From positions 1 through 64,000 of the forward strand of contig NZ_WOTB01000012.1 in the NCBI RefSeq assembly GCF_011516835.1: a DNA stretch of 64,000 nucleotides. Reading direction: 5' to 3'. Made by a program: the position numbers and the translations under genes. The notes below the pieces were generated by a model. The model saw only the letters and a program-made list of their open reading frames with translations, was not told the origin of the DNA and did not search any database. This DNA comes from Acetobacter musti (lineage in GTDB: Bacteria > Pseudomonadota > Alphaproteobacteria > Acetobacterales > Acetobacteraceae). Of this stretch, positions 1-7,602 are shown in pieces (the stretch's first letter is position 1; each line of letters begins with the position of its first letter).

Positions 1-61
1 TGCCAAGGCATTGGGGTTCAATCAGCGCCCATTGGGCGTCCGTCAGCACAAAGCGTTCCAT
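1..61 (-). CDS. IS5-family transposase, N-terminal fragment (runs off the window)
   Basis: An ATG at 61 on the minus strand opens a frame reading MERFVLTDAQWALIEPQCLG before the window ends. This matches the usual start of IS5-family transposases, where a short region with the pattern L-T-D-x-Q-W-x-x-I-x-P precedes the DDE catalytic domain. Only about 20 residues are visible, so the catalytic residues and integrity of the gene cannot be assessed. The start lies about 85 bp inside the IS terminus, a normal layout. Confidence 0.75.
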   Translation of the reverse strand, partial: MERFVLTDAQWALIEPQCLG

Positions 62-146
62 CAGAAGCTTGAATCATAACCCAAGCCTCATGTGAATCCC
101 CACACGCCGTAGTCGGGGTTTCATGGGCAGACTTTGAAACAGCCTC
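1..146 (-). mobile_element. IS5-family (IS1031-type) insertion sequence, one end only
   Basis: This is the transposase-5' end of an insertion sequence that continues past the left edge. Position 146 closes a terminal repeat that reads inward, on the minus strand, as GAGGCTGTTTCAAAGTCTGC, followed by CCATGAAACC. The next three bases outside are TTA, which fits the TNA target duplication known for the IS1031 subgroup. The same terminal sequence bounds the roughly 260-bp repeats elsewhere in the window. The other end and most of the transposase are not visible, so completeness cannot be judged. Confidence 0.75.
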
Positions 147-230
147 TTATCATTAAGAGACCGCCCCCTTTTATGAAGTTCGGGCCAAAGCCCGGAGAAA
201 TCCTCCCCATCCCGCTCAGCGGCAGGTTTC

Positions 231-1025
231 TCAACGAGCAGGTTTGCGGAATTTAAAGACCACCTGGTCGGTCCGTCCTCTGATGGAAGGATCGAACACA
301 GTCGCCGTATGCGGATCAGACGGGTTCCGCAGAACGGAACTCTCGCTTTCAAACACGAAGCCGGCCTTCGTGACCTGATCGCGGATCAGGGCCGGATCGA
401 TCCTGTGAAGCGTCGTCGTCGGGGCGCTGCCGCTTCCGGCAATGGCGACATGGTCGATCACGATGAATGTGCCGCCCGGACGGAGAATGCCGAAAACAGC
501 CTTATCGAAGGCCAGCGCGGCATCAGGACTCTGACCATAGACGTCGTGGTAGTTCTGGGAGGTCCAGGCCATATCAACCTGGCCAGGGAGAACAGGCGAG
601 CCGAGCGGGGTCGTCACTTCGCTCACATTGGCGAAAGACGGATCGGCCGCGATTGCTTTTACGGCATCGGCTGCATCCGGCTTTCTGGCGACCCTCTCAG
701 CCGGCACAACGGCATAGACATGACCGGTCTTTCCGACGACATTGCTGAAGATCCGTGTGAAATAACCCTGTCCCGGCATCAGATCCGCAATCTTCATGCC
801 TGGCCCAAGCCCTGCGAAGGCGAGCAGCTGGGCGGGTTTCCGTGTTGCGTCGCGGGAGCGGTCCGCATCCGGGCGATCCCTGTCCGCCAGAGCGGCCGCG
901 ATCGGCAGCGTGCGGACCTGGCTTCCCTTCAGAGAATGCTGCGCAACTGCCATACCATCAAAAGACAGGCTCCCCGCAAAAACGACAGAGAATGCGGCAA
1001 GCAGGAGAGCTTTCTTGCGGGGCAC
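231..1025 (-). CDS. exported class I SAM-dependent methyltransferase-like protein
   Basis: A 264-residue protein with an N-terminal signal peptide (MPRKK, then a hydrophobic stretch, then a likely AVAQ cleavage region near residue 28). The body has a Rossmann-type methyltransferase fold: a glycine-rich motif I around residues 80-95 (DLMPGQGYFT) and a later segment with ILRPGGTFIVIDH, typical of post-motif strands. Exported members of this family occur widely in proteobacteria and their substrates are unknown. Translation probably begins at a GTG at 1025, preceded by AAAGGAA at good spacing. The gene stands alone between the IS end and a repeat-rich gap. The motif I aspartate is kept, so SAM binding is plausible; the reaction is not predictable. 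Confidence 0.75.
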   Translation of the reverse strand: MPRKKALLLAAFSVVFAGSLSFDGMAVAQHSLKGSQVRTLPIAAALADRDRPDADRSRDATRKPAQLLAFAGLGPGMKIADLMPGQGYFTRIFSNVVGKTGHVYAVVPAERVARKPDAADAVKAIAADPSFANVSEVTTPLGSPVLPGQVDMAWTSQNYHDVYGQSPDAALAFDKAVFGILRPGGTFIVIDHVAIAGSGSAPTTTLHRIDPALIRDQVTKAGFVFESESSVLRNPSDPHTATVFDPSIRGRTDQVVFKFRKPAR

Positions 1026-1211
1026 GGACGTTTCCTTTTTTCAACGATATGACATAACGCATAGCAGACTGGCAGGTTGCTGTCTCAGGCGAGGAGCCTC
1101 AGAGCCTCTGCTACAGGCTGTTATAATGTATTCTTTCATCTGGTCATAATGGGTGTGAGAGCACCCTGATCAGAGCGGTTGTATACTTTGTGACCATGCG
1201 CGGAGCGTGTT

Positions 1212-1262
1212 TTCAGGGCCTATCCCCGAACCCCGTAAAGGGACGCGGTCCCATTGATCCCG
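1212..1262 (+). repeat. REP-like GC-rich palindromic element
   Basis: Degenerate copy of the dispersed element whose better copies read GGGGCTTTGCCCCGAACCCC followed by a second hairpin AAAGGGA-CGCAG-TCCCTTT and GATCCCGGTTTGTT. It ends 8 bp before a MITE copy. Confidence 0.6.
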
Positions 1263-1270
1263 ACATATCT

Positions 1271-1534
1271 GAAGCTGCTTCAGACGCCTGCCCATGAAAC
1301 TCTGGACTAATATTAAGAGAAGTTTTTGGTGAAGCTTTTTCCAAAAAGCTTCAGAAGACGCCGCCTTTTTGAAAAAAGGCGGCGCCCAAAAAATTTTATT
1401 ACTTTTTATCAAAGAGTTAATTATGAGAATTCTTCGATCTGGCAGAGACAGGCAAGTGCCCAGGACGCAAAAAACCATAACATTATCAGTTTATGATGAG
1501 AATTTTGTGCATTAAAGGCTTTTGAAACAGCCTC
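1271..1534 (+). mobile_element. MITE-like repeat, full-length copy 1
   Basis: A 264-bp element. Its right end (GCTTTTGAAACAGCCTC, ending at 1534) matches the IS terminus at 146; the left end is more diverged (GAAGCTGCTTCAGACGCCTG). It contains two strong hairpins near 1330-1385: AAGCTTTTT/AAAAAGCTT and GCCGCCTTTTT/AAAAAGGCGGC. It has no coding capacity. The TTA directly after the right end is also the stop codon of the neighbouring minus-strand chemotaxis ORF. Confidence 0.75.
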
Positions 1535-1885
1535 TTAAAAGAGCTCAACCTCGCCTGACGGCTCCGACACCGGAGACAACGCCTGTCCGGTCTTCAGGAA
1601 CGCCTCGACATCACCAAGCCGGAACCGCATCGTCTCGCCGGTTATCCGCAATTGCTCCCCACTGGCAGAAGCGCCGGTCTCAGCTGAGACCTCTTCCAGA
1701 ACATGACCGATTTCTCTGGCCATCTGCGTGGCACGATCCAGATTCTGCAGACTTGCCGGAATGCCACCTGTTCCGTCAGTTTCCGACAGGTCATGCTGGA
1801 GCCGGTCGAGAAGGGAGCCCAGACTGTCAGCAACAGAGGCGATTCGTGCCAGAAATTCAGGCAGCCCGACGGAAACTGTTTTCAT
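1535..1885 (-). CDS. small protein at the end of the chemotaxis operon, function unknown
   Basis: A 116-residue soluble protein with no signal peptide and a largely helical, acidic composition (for example ASVADSLGSLLDRLQHDL near residues 17-34). Its ATG overlaps the last bases of cheD, so it is almost certainly cotranscribed as the final gene of the operon. In the similarly ordered Caulobacter crescentus cluster the genes after cheD are the poorly characterised cheU and cheE; this ORF holds that position, but homology is not established. It does not show the CheZ active-site or CheY-binding signatures. The stop codon TAA lies exactly at the edge of a MITE, so the original C-terminus may have been altered by the insertion. 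No function is assigned. Confidence 0.6.
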   Translation of the reverse strand: MKTVSVGLPEFLARIASVADSLGSLLDRLQHDLSETDGTGGIPASLQNLDRATQMAREIGHVLEEVSAETGASASGEQLRITGETMRFRLGDVEAFLKTGQALSPVSEPSGEVELF

Positions 1886-2430
1886 CAGAAAAAATCCGCC
1901 TCATGCTGTCTGTCCATTCTGATGCGCAATGCATCTTCCCGGGCCGCTCTGATTTCCGTCGCCGGCATCGTGTCATCCTGAATCACGGCCTGCTGGGCAC
2001 GACCGCCGACAGGCCAGAATCTGACACGTCTGCCGAACGTGCCACCCGTGCTTGAAGAGACACAGTCAATTCCCTCATCCCGAAGAAATTCCAACGCGAA
2101 TTCGGAATTCTGAGTGCCAATATTTCCGAAACTTAGCCGTATGTTAGCGCCCCCGAACAGCTTGCATTTAATACGGGACTTCCTGGCACCGATATTAATA
2201 AGGGCGTTGATAAGAACCTCCATCGCATGGGCGCCGTAGGAAATTCTGTCTCCCGTCGCATATCCTTCTCCCGAAGGCAGAAGAAAATGATTCATGCCAC
2301 CGACCCCGGCGACAGGATCGAACATACATGCGGAAACGCAGGACCCGAGCAGCGTCATGAAAATTGTCTCCGAACAGTCAGAGACACGCACATCGCCCTG
2401 CGTCACCAGTATGACCCCGTCGGATTGCAT
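1885..2430 (-). CDS. cheD: chemoreceptor glutamine deamidase CheD
   Basis: CheD deamidates specific glutamines in the methyl-accepting domain of chemoreceptors and so prepares methylation sites. The 181-residue protein has the family core: TLLGSCVSACMFDP with the likely nucleophile Cys31, and GGMNHFLLP with the likely catalytic His48. The later segment KCKLFGGANI with conserved glycines is also typical. It is slightly longer than the usual 155-165 residues because of its C-terminal tail. It lies 20 bp after the upstream cheY and overlaps the small downstream ORF by one base. Cytoplasmic; partners are the receptor encoded at the head of this operon and possibly receptors elsewhere. Confidence 0.92.
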   Translation of the reverse strand: MQSDGVILVTQGDVRVSDCSETIFMTLLGSCVSACMFDPVAGVGGMNHFLLPSGEGYATGDRISYGAHAMEVLINALINIGARKSRIKCKLFGGANIRLSFGNIGTQNSEFALEFLRDEGIDCVSSSTGGTFGRRVRFWPVGGRAQQAVIQDDTMPATEIRAAREDALRIRMDRQHEADFF

Positions 2431-2450
2431 GGTGCGCGACTGTCCGCCCG

Positions 2451-2843
2451 TTACGCGGTTATCGTGCCGAAAACCGCTTCAAGAACGGATTTAAGCTTTG
2501 CGACAGTATACGGCTTTGCCAGGAAGTTATTCACGCCGCCTTTAACCGCCTCCTGCACGAGATCTTTGCTGGCTTCGCCGGTAAGGATGATAAAAGCGGT
2601 TTTCTGTGTTTTCGGATTGGTTCTGACCGCTTTCAGCAGCTCAAGACCATTCATTTCAGGCATATTGAAATCAGAAATAATCAGATGAACGGAATTACCG
2701 TCGAGATAATCGACCGCATCTTTACCGTTTTTCCGTTCCGACACCTGAATGATACCAATCTGAGCCAGGCTGTTCCGCAGAATGGTCCGGATGGACGTCT
2801 GATCATCAACGATCAGTGCCCGAATAGCGGATGCGGATGGCAT
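2451..2843 (-). CDS. cheY: CheY-type response regulator (second in operon)
   Basis: A 130-residue stand-alone receiver domain. The acidic pair Asp13-Asp14 (IVDDQ), the phosphoacceptor Asp58 (IISDFNMPEMNG), Thr92 in ILTGEAS and the conserved Lys in FLAKPY are all present. Single-domain receivers of this type are phosphorylated by CheA and either bind the flagellar switch or act as a phosphate sink. Its position between cheB and cheD corresponds to cheYII of Caulobacter. Its start codon overlaps the end of cheB. Which of the two CheY proteins controls the motor cannot be told from sequence alone. Confidence 0.93.
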   Translation of the reverse strand: MPSASAIRALIVDDQTSIRTILRNSLAQIGIIQVSERKNGKDAVDYLDGNSVHLIISDFNMPEMNGLELLKAVRTNPKTQKTAFIILTGEASKDLVQEAVKGGVNNFLAKPYTVAKLKSVLEAVFGTITA

Positions 2844-3910
2844 TAGTGCTTCACTCCTGTTGCAGCGCCCTGAGATGACATAAGAAAATCAGCGATCTTT
2901 CCGAGCGGCAGCGTTTTCTCAGCGGCGCCCAGTTCCACGGCCACACGCGGCATTCCATAGACCACGCATGTTCCCTCGTTCTGAGCGATCGTCTGCGCGC
3001 CGGCCCGGCGCATGGCCAGCAGACCTTCCGCGCCGTCCCGCCCCATGCCGGTCAGAATCACACCGAAAGCGTTTTTGCCGGCGACCTTCGCAACAGATGA
3101 GAAGAGTTCATCAACAGACGGCCGGTGTCCCGATACCGGCTCACCCGCATCAAGAGAGGCCGTCAGCCGGCCAGCGAGACGCCTGACATGAAGATGGCGC
3201 TGTCCGCCGGGCGCGATATAGGCGTGTCCGGTCCGCAATGTCATGCCATCCTGCGCCTCGGTGACTTCTATCCTGCACAATCTGTTCAGACGTGCCGCAA
3301 GGCTCGCCGTAAACAGCGCCGGCATGTGCTGCGTTATCACGACAGGCGCCGTCGATTCCGACAGAGCCGGCAGGATTTCACCAAGAGCCTCAACACCGCC
3401 CGTCGACGCTCCGATCGCTATGATTTCAGCAGATCCGTTCCCGGACCCGGACGGCTTATGCGACGATGCATCATGGATGTCCTGCCTGACAGAGGAAGGC
3501 AGCCTGCGTTTAACCCCGCTCGCGGCAGCGGCTTTAACGATCGGCACCAGACCGGCATAAGCATCGAGTCCGGAAAGACCCGAAGCCTTCGGAAAACAGT
3601 CGAAAGCGCCAAGTTCCAGAGCCTCAATCGCGACATCCGCACCCCGGACCGTAAGACTGGAGACCATGACAACAGGGATCGGTCTCAGCCGCATGATCTT
3701 CTCAAGAAACTGCAGACCATTCATATTCGGCATTTCGACATCCAGCGTGATGACGTCAGGTTCATCACGCACAATGATATCGCGTGCCTCGAAAGGATCA
3801 CCGGCGGAACCGAGAATTTCGATGGAAGGGTCACGCCTCAACGCCGCGGCGATCAGTGCACGGCCGGTTCTGGAATCATCGACTATGAGAACCCGTGTTT
3901 TCCGGTTCAT
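2843..3910 (-). CDS. cheB: chemotaxis protein-glutamate methylesterase CheB
   Basis: CheB removes methyl groups from receptor glutamates and, in many bacteria, also deamidates glutamines. The 355-residue protein has an N-terminal receiver domain with phosphoacceptor Asp57, a linker around residues 130-160, and a C-terminal esterase domain. The catalytic triad is visible as Ser169 (GASTGG), His195 (TQHMP) and Asp292 (GMGRDGAEG). Length and domain order are canonical. It overlaps cheR by 4 bp upstream and touches cheY downstream. CheA should activate it by phosphotransfer, giving adaptation feedback. Confidence 0.96.
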   Translation of the reverse strand: MNRKTRVLIVDDSRTGRALIAAALRRDPSIEILGSAGDPFEARDIIVRDEPDVITLDVEMPNMNGLQFLEKIMRLRPIPVVMVSSLTVRGADVAIEALELGAFDCFPKASGLSGLDAYAGLVPIVKAAAASGVKRRLPSSVRQDIHDASSHKPSGSGNGSAEIIAIGASTGGVEALGEILPALSESTAPVVITQHMPALFTASLAARLNRLCRIEVTEAQDGMTLRTGHAYIAPGGQRHLHVRRLAGRLTASLDAGEPVSGHRPSVDELFSSVAKVAGKNAFGVILTGMGRDGAEGLLAMRRAGAQTIAQNEGTCVVYGMPRVAVELGAAEKTLPLGKIADFLMSSQGAATGVKH

Positions 3911-4755
3911 GACGATTCCTTCCGGTAGGTGGTCGGAGTGTCACAGGCAGCAAGAGATGCGACCAGCCCCTTCGGAATCTTTTCTGAATGCCCGATATAG
4001 AGATAACCGCCCGGTCGAAGATGCGCCGCCAGACGCATCCATAATCTGTCCTGCGTCTGTCTGTCGAAATAGATCGCCACATTCCGGCAGAAAATAGCCG
4101 AAAACGGGATACTCATCGGCCACGAAGCCAGCAGATTCAGACGTCTGAACGTAACCAGGCTTTTTACCGGCTGCCGGAATTCCATTCCCCCGTCTGTCGT
4201 CTCCATCCAGTTTTTTCTGATTTTATCAGGAATATCCCGACATTCCTCGCGGGTATAAATACCCTCCCTCCCGCGTCCGACCATATCAATATTGATGTCT
4301 GTAGCGAGAACCTTGATGTCATATTTATCAGAGTCGGGACATGCTTCCATAATACAGGAGGCAATTGAATACGCTTCCTGTCCGGAAGAACAGGCCGCCG
4401 ACCAGAACCGGATTTTCTCTCCCCTTTTTGCCAGCGCAATCGCATCCGGCAGCACGATACGCGAAAAATGTCCGAAGTGATGGCCTTCTCTGAAGAAATT
4501 GGTAACGTTCGTTGTGATGGCATCGATCATTCGGGAGAGCTCTCTCTCACCGTCGGAAGCGGTCACAAAATCAATATAATCGCTGAAGCTGGGAAAACCG
4601 CATTCACGTATCCGACGCGCGACACGGGAATAAACAAGCGATTTTTTCGTCTCTCCCAGAGCGATTCCTGAATAATCATAAACAATATTCTTTATCTTAT
4701 CGAAATCCTCGTCGGTATAAAGAACTTCACCCGGATGGACAGATAAAGCTGTCAT
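3907..4755 (-). CDS. cheR: chemotaxis protein methyltransferase CheR
   Basis: CheR transfers methyl groups from SAM to receptor glutamates. The 282-residue protein has a helical N-terminal domain followed by the Rossmann domain, with TNFFREGHHF near residues 84-95, the SAM-binding segment RFWSAACSSGQEAYSIA and the late motif FCRNVAIYF. The beta subdomain that docks on receptor tail pentapeptides should lie between these motifs. The receptor at the head of this operon ends in a matching GWEDF tail, so tethered methylation is plausible. Start and stop overlap the neighbours (cheW and cheB) by 4 bp. Confidence 0.95.
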   Translation of the reverse strand: MTALSVHPGEVLYTDEDFDKIKNIVYDYSGIALGETKKSLVYSRVARRIRECGFPSFSDYIDFVTASDGERELSRMIDAITTNVTNFFREGHHFGHFSRIVLPDAIALAKRGEKIRFWSAACSSGQEAYSIASCIMEACPDSDKYDIKVLATDINIDMVGRGREGIYTREECRDIPDKIRKNWMETTDGGMEFRQPVKSLVTFRRLNLLASWPMSIPFSAIFCRNVAIYFDRQTQDRLWMRLAAHLRPGGYLYIGHSEKIPKGLVASLAACDTPTTYRKESS

Positions 4756-5225
4756 ACAGCTTCTTCCATAATCTGTTCTGCAACAGAATCCAGATTCAGG
4801 ATGCCGATCATACGTCCGTCGAGTGCGATCAGTCCACTGATGATCCCGGATGTATCACCTGTGACAGATGACGGAACGTCCTGAACCATTGCCGGATCAA
4901 CATCGATGATATCGGAAACCTTGTCGACGAGCAGGCCCGATACCTTATCGCCGATATCGACAACCATGACGACTTCACGGGAGACCGGACGCTCGCTTCC
5001 GATACGAAGCAGGACGCGTATGTCGATAACAGGAAGAATGATGCCTCGCAGGTTTATGACGCCGCGCACCCAGGGCGGTGTGCCAGGTAAAGGCGTGGCT
5101 TCCGTCCATCCCCTGATCTCGCGCACACTCAGTATGTCGACACAGTATTCCTGCTCACCGACGGCAAATGAGATCACCTTACCGGAGTTCCTGCTGTTGC
5201 CGTCGTATTCCCGTTCAGTATTCAT
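4752..5225 (-). CDS. cheW: chemotaxis coupling protein CheW
   Basis: A 157-residue CheW-domain scaffold that couples receptors to CheA. The pattern VISFAVGEQEYCVDILSVREI near residues 18-38 and the segment PPWVRGVINLRGIILPVIDI are diagnostic, as is LVDKVSDIIDV further on. The N-terminal 16 residues are polar and probably disordered. It overlaps cheA by 4 bp upstream and cheR by 4 bp downstream, indicating translational coupling inside the operon. Confidence 0.96.
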   Translation of the reverse strand: MNTEREYDGNSRNSGKVISFAVGEQEYCVDILSVREIRGWTEATPLPGTPPWVRGVINLRGIILPVIDIRVLLRIGSERPVSREVVMVVDIGDKVSGLLVDKVSDIIDVDPAMVQDVPSSVTGDTSGIISGLIALDGRMIGILNLDSVAEQIMEEAV

Positions 5226-7177
5226 ATCATCGACTCCGCCGCAGCCATTTCAGAGGGAATGCCTGTTTGTTTTACCCATGAAATATCCGCCGGCTTTCCG
5301 GCCCCGGCAATGACGGCAGGCACATCAAGAATAAGGGCGACCTGCCCGCTTCCCAGTATCGTTGCCGCTGAAACACCCGCGATCGGACGGTAATTCGTTT
5401 CGATGGCTTTGATCACGATCTGCATCTGTCCGTCGATGCTGTCCGCGACGAGGGCGGTTGTCCTGCCGTCATCATCTTCAACAATCAGCACGACCTTATC
5501 GGACCAGTTTTTACTCACCGAAGAAAATCCGAGCGCGCTGCCGATCTCGATCATGGGAATAAAAGAACCACGCACGCACATAAGCGGCATATCATCGGCG
5601 ACCGGAAAGATATTTTTCCGGTCGATCATCATTGTCTCAACAATGCAGGAGACCGGCAGTATCAGCACCTGCCCTGCAGCCGTCACCAGCATGCCATCCA
5701 TGACCGCCAGAGTCAGCGGCAGGCTCAGAATGAAATCCGATCCTTTACCCGCTTCGGACTGGATGGAAACACGACCACCTAAATCCTGAATCGCCTGTTT
5801 GACGACATCCATTCCAACACCGCGCCCTGACAGATCAGTAACGGTTTCCGAAGTGGAAAAACCGGGGGCGAATATCAGGTTATCGACATCCGCGTCTGAC
5901 AGATTTGCATCGGGTGAAATGATCCCTTTTTTTTCCGCTATTGCTCTTACGCGTTCACGGTTGATACCGCCTCCGTCATCTTTAATCGTAATAACAATCC
6001 GCCCGGACCGGTGCGCGGCTGAAAGCGTGATTGTACCCTCGGCTGGTTTGCCGGCAGCAATCCGCTTTTCCTCGGGTTCTATGCCATGATCGATGGCATT
6101 CCGCAGCATATGCGTCAGCGGATCGGTCAGACGCTCGATAAGTGTCCGGTCAACTTCCGTATCCTCACCTTCAGTAATCAGGTGAACACGTTTCTTTGCA
6201 ATGAGCGATGTTTCCCTGACAACACGCTGCATTCTCTGAAATACCGTGCGCAAAGGCTGCGCCCGGACCGCCATCACCGCGTCCTGGATGTCCCGCGTAA
6301 GCTGTCCGATGGCGTTCATCGCGTCCGACAGCGTGGAGGAATCGCTTTCACCCGGAATACTGAGTGCGTTTTTATCGAATGCCTCCCGGAGCGCCGACTG
6401 GCCGATGACCAGTTCTCCGACAAGATCCATAACCCGGTCTATGCGGGCCACGTCGACCCGTATACTTGCCGGCGGTGCAGTAACAGGAACCACTGGTGCT
6501 TTTGAAACAGGTCCTGATAAGACAGGTGTTTTTGTCTCACACGGACTTTCAGACCGGACAGACTTCGCCATCTCCGCCGGTGGCTCTGCCTCTGCATGAG
6601 GCATATTTCCGGACGCAGGAGAGTCTGAGAATATCTCGAATCCTTCAGACAATTCAGGAATATTCTGCGGATCTGAGAGATCCTCCTCAAATTCAAACCG
6701 CACGGGCATGAATCCGTCAGGAACACCGTCGTCAGCCTCCGGCGTCGCTTCCGCAGGATCTTCAGACTTCTGCGCTGGCTCTGCTTCTGGCATCGCAGAC
6801 AGAGCTTCAAGCATTTTCCCGCACTCTTCCGTCCTCTGAGGATCTGCGGCAGGACCGCCCTGCTCCGCGGCTGTGAGATCACTCAGAACATCGGTTGCAT
6901 GAAGAAATATCTGAAGAACTGACGGTGCAGGCGTAATTTTTCCGGAACGGAGAAGATCGAGAGCCGTTTCAAAAATATGCGCGAATCTGACGAGTTCCGT
7001 CATCCCGAACGACCCGGCTCCGCCCTTGATCGAATGCACCGCCCGAAACGCCGCATTGACCGTATCGTGGTCTGCTTCTCCGTTCTCCAGACGAGCCAGA
7101 GCACGCTCCAGTTCGGTGAGCTGCTCAGCACATTCTTCAAAGAAGATCGGCCGGATGCTGTCCAGATCGTCCATCAT
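5222..7177 (-). CDS. cheA: chemotaxis histidine kinase CheA
   Basis: CheA autophosphorylates in response to receptor signals and passes phosphate to CheY and CheB. The 651-residue protein starts with an HPt domain carrying phosphorylatable His48 (AVHSIKGGAG). Residues 125-235 are an acidic, proline-rich linker with no clear CheY-binding P2 domain. The dimerisation helices follow (about 240-325), then the ATP-binding domain with N box (HMLRNAIDHG, 356-365), DDGGGI and GRGVGMDVV, and a C-terminal CheW-like domain. Either of two adjacent ATGs (7177 or 7174) may start it. It lies 12 bp after cheY and overlaps cheW by 4 bp. Confidence 0.96.
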   Translation of the reverse strand: MMDDLDSIRPIFFEECAEQLTELERALARLENGEADHDTVNAAFRAVHSIKGGAGSFGMTELVRFAHIFETALDLLRSGKITPAPSVLQIFLHATDVLSDLTAAEQGGPAADPQRTEECGKMLEALSAMPEAEPAQKSEDPAEATPEADDGVPDGFMPVRFEFEEDLSDPQNIPELSEGFEIFSDSPASGNMPHAEAEPPAEMAKSVRSESPCETKTPVLSGPVSKAPVVPVTAPPASIRVDVARIDRVMDLVGELVIGQSALREAFDKNALSIPGESDSSTLSDAMNAIGQLTRDIQDAVMAVRAQPLRTVFQRMQRVVRETSLIAKKRVHLITEGEDTEVDRTLIERLTDPLTHMLRNAIDHGIEPEEKRIAAGKPAEGTITLSAAHRSGRIVITIKDDGGGINRERVRAIAEKKGIISPDANLSDADVDNLIFAPGFSTSETVTDLSGRGVGMDVVKQAIQDLGGRVSIQSEAGKGSDFILSLPLTLAVMDGMLVTAAGQVLILPVSCIVETMMIDRKNIFPVADDMPLMCVRGSFIPMIEIGSALGFSSVSKNWSDKVVLIVEDDDGRTTALVADSIDGQMQIVIKAIETNYRPIAGVSAATILGSGQVALILDVPAVIAGAGKPADISWVKQTGIPSEMAAAESMI

Positions 7178-7189
7178 CGCTTTGTCCCG

Positions 7190-7564
7190 TTATGATCCGA
7201 TGACACGTTTCAGAGCGGAAAGAAGGACCGACGCTTCAAACGGTTTAACGATCCAGCCTGTTGCCCCGGCATTCTTTGCCCGTGTTTTCTTTTCGGCACT
7301 GGTTTCCGTGGTCAGTACGAGAACAGGGATGTGACGACCGCGATCTTTTCCCCGCGCCCCCTCTATGAAACCGTATCCGTCCATACGGGGCATATTTATG
7401 TCGGTAATGATCGCATCCGGCGCCGGATTCATTGCCTCCAGCTTCTCAAGACCGTCCTGTCCGTCAACCGCATCAACGACCAGATAGGCGGCGCCTTCGA
7501 GAGTACGACGAAGCATATCGCGCATCGTCCGTGAATCATCGACTATAAGGATTGTCTTTTCCAT
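7190..7564 (-). CDS. cheY: CheY-type response regulator (first in operon)
   Basis: A 124-residue receiver domain with Asp9-Asp10 (IVDDSRT), phosphoacceptor Asp55 (IITDINMPRMDG), Thr87 in VLTTETS and the conserved Lys of WIVKPF. The final part has a phenylalanine-rich C-terminal helix region consistent with motor-binding CheY. Its position between the receptor gene and cheA matches cheYI of Caulobacter. It is separated by 38 bp from the receptor gene and by 12 bp from cheA, so it is part of the same transcript. Confidence 0.93.
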   Translation of the reverse strand: MEKTILIVDDSRTMRDMLRRTLEGAAYLVVDAVDGQDGLEKLEAMNPAPDAIITDINMPRMDGYGFIEGARGKDRGRHIPVLVLTTETSAEKKTRAKNAGATGWIVKPFEASVLLSALKRVIGS

Positions 7565-7602
7565 AGCTCTGCTTTCTCCCGTGTCCGTCCGTCCGCGAAT
7601 GC

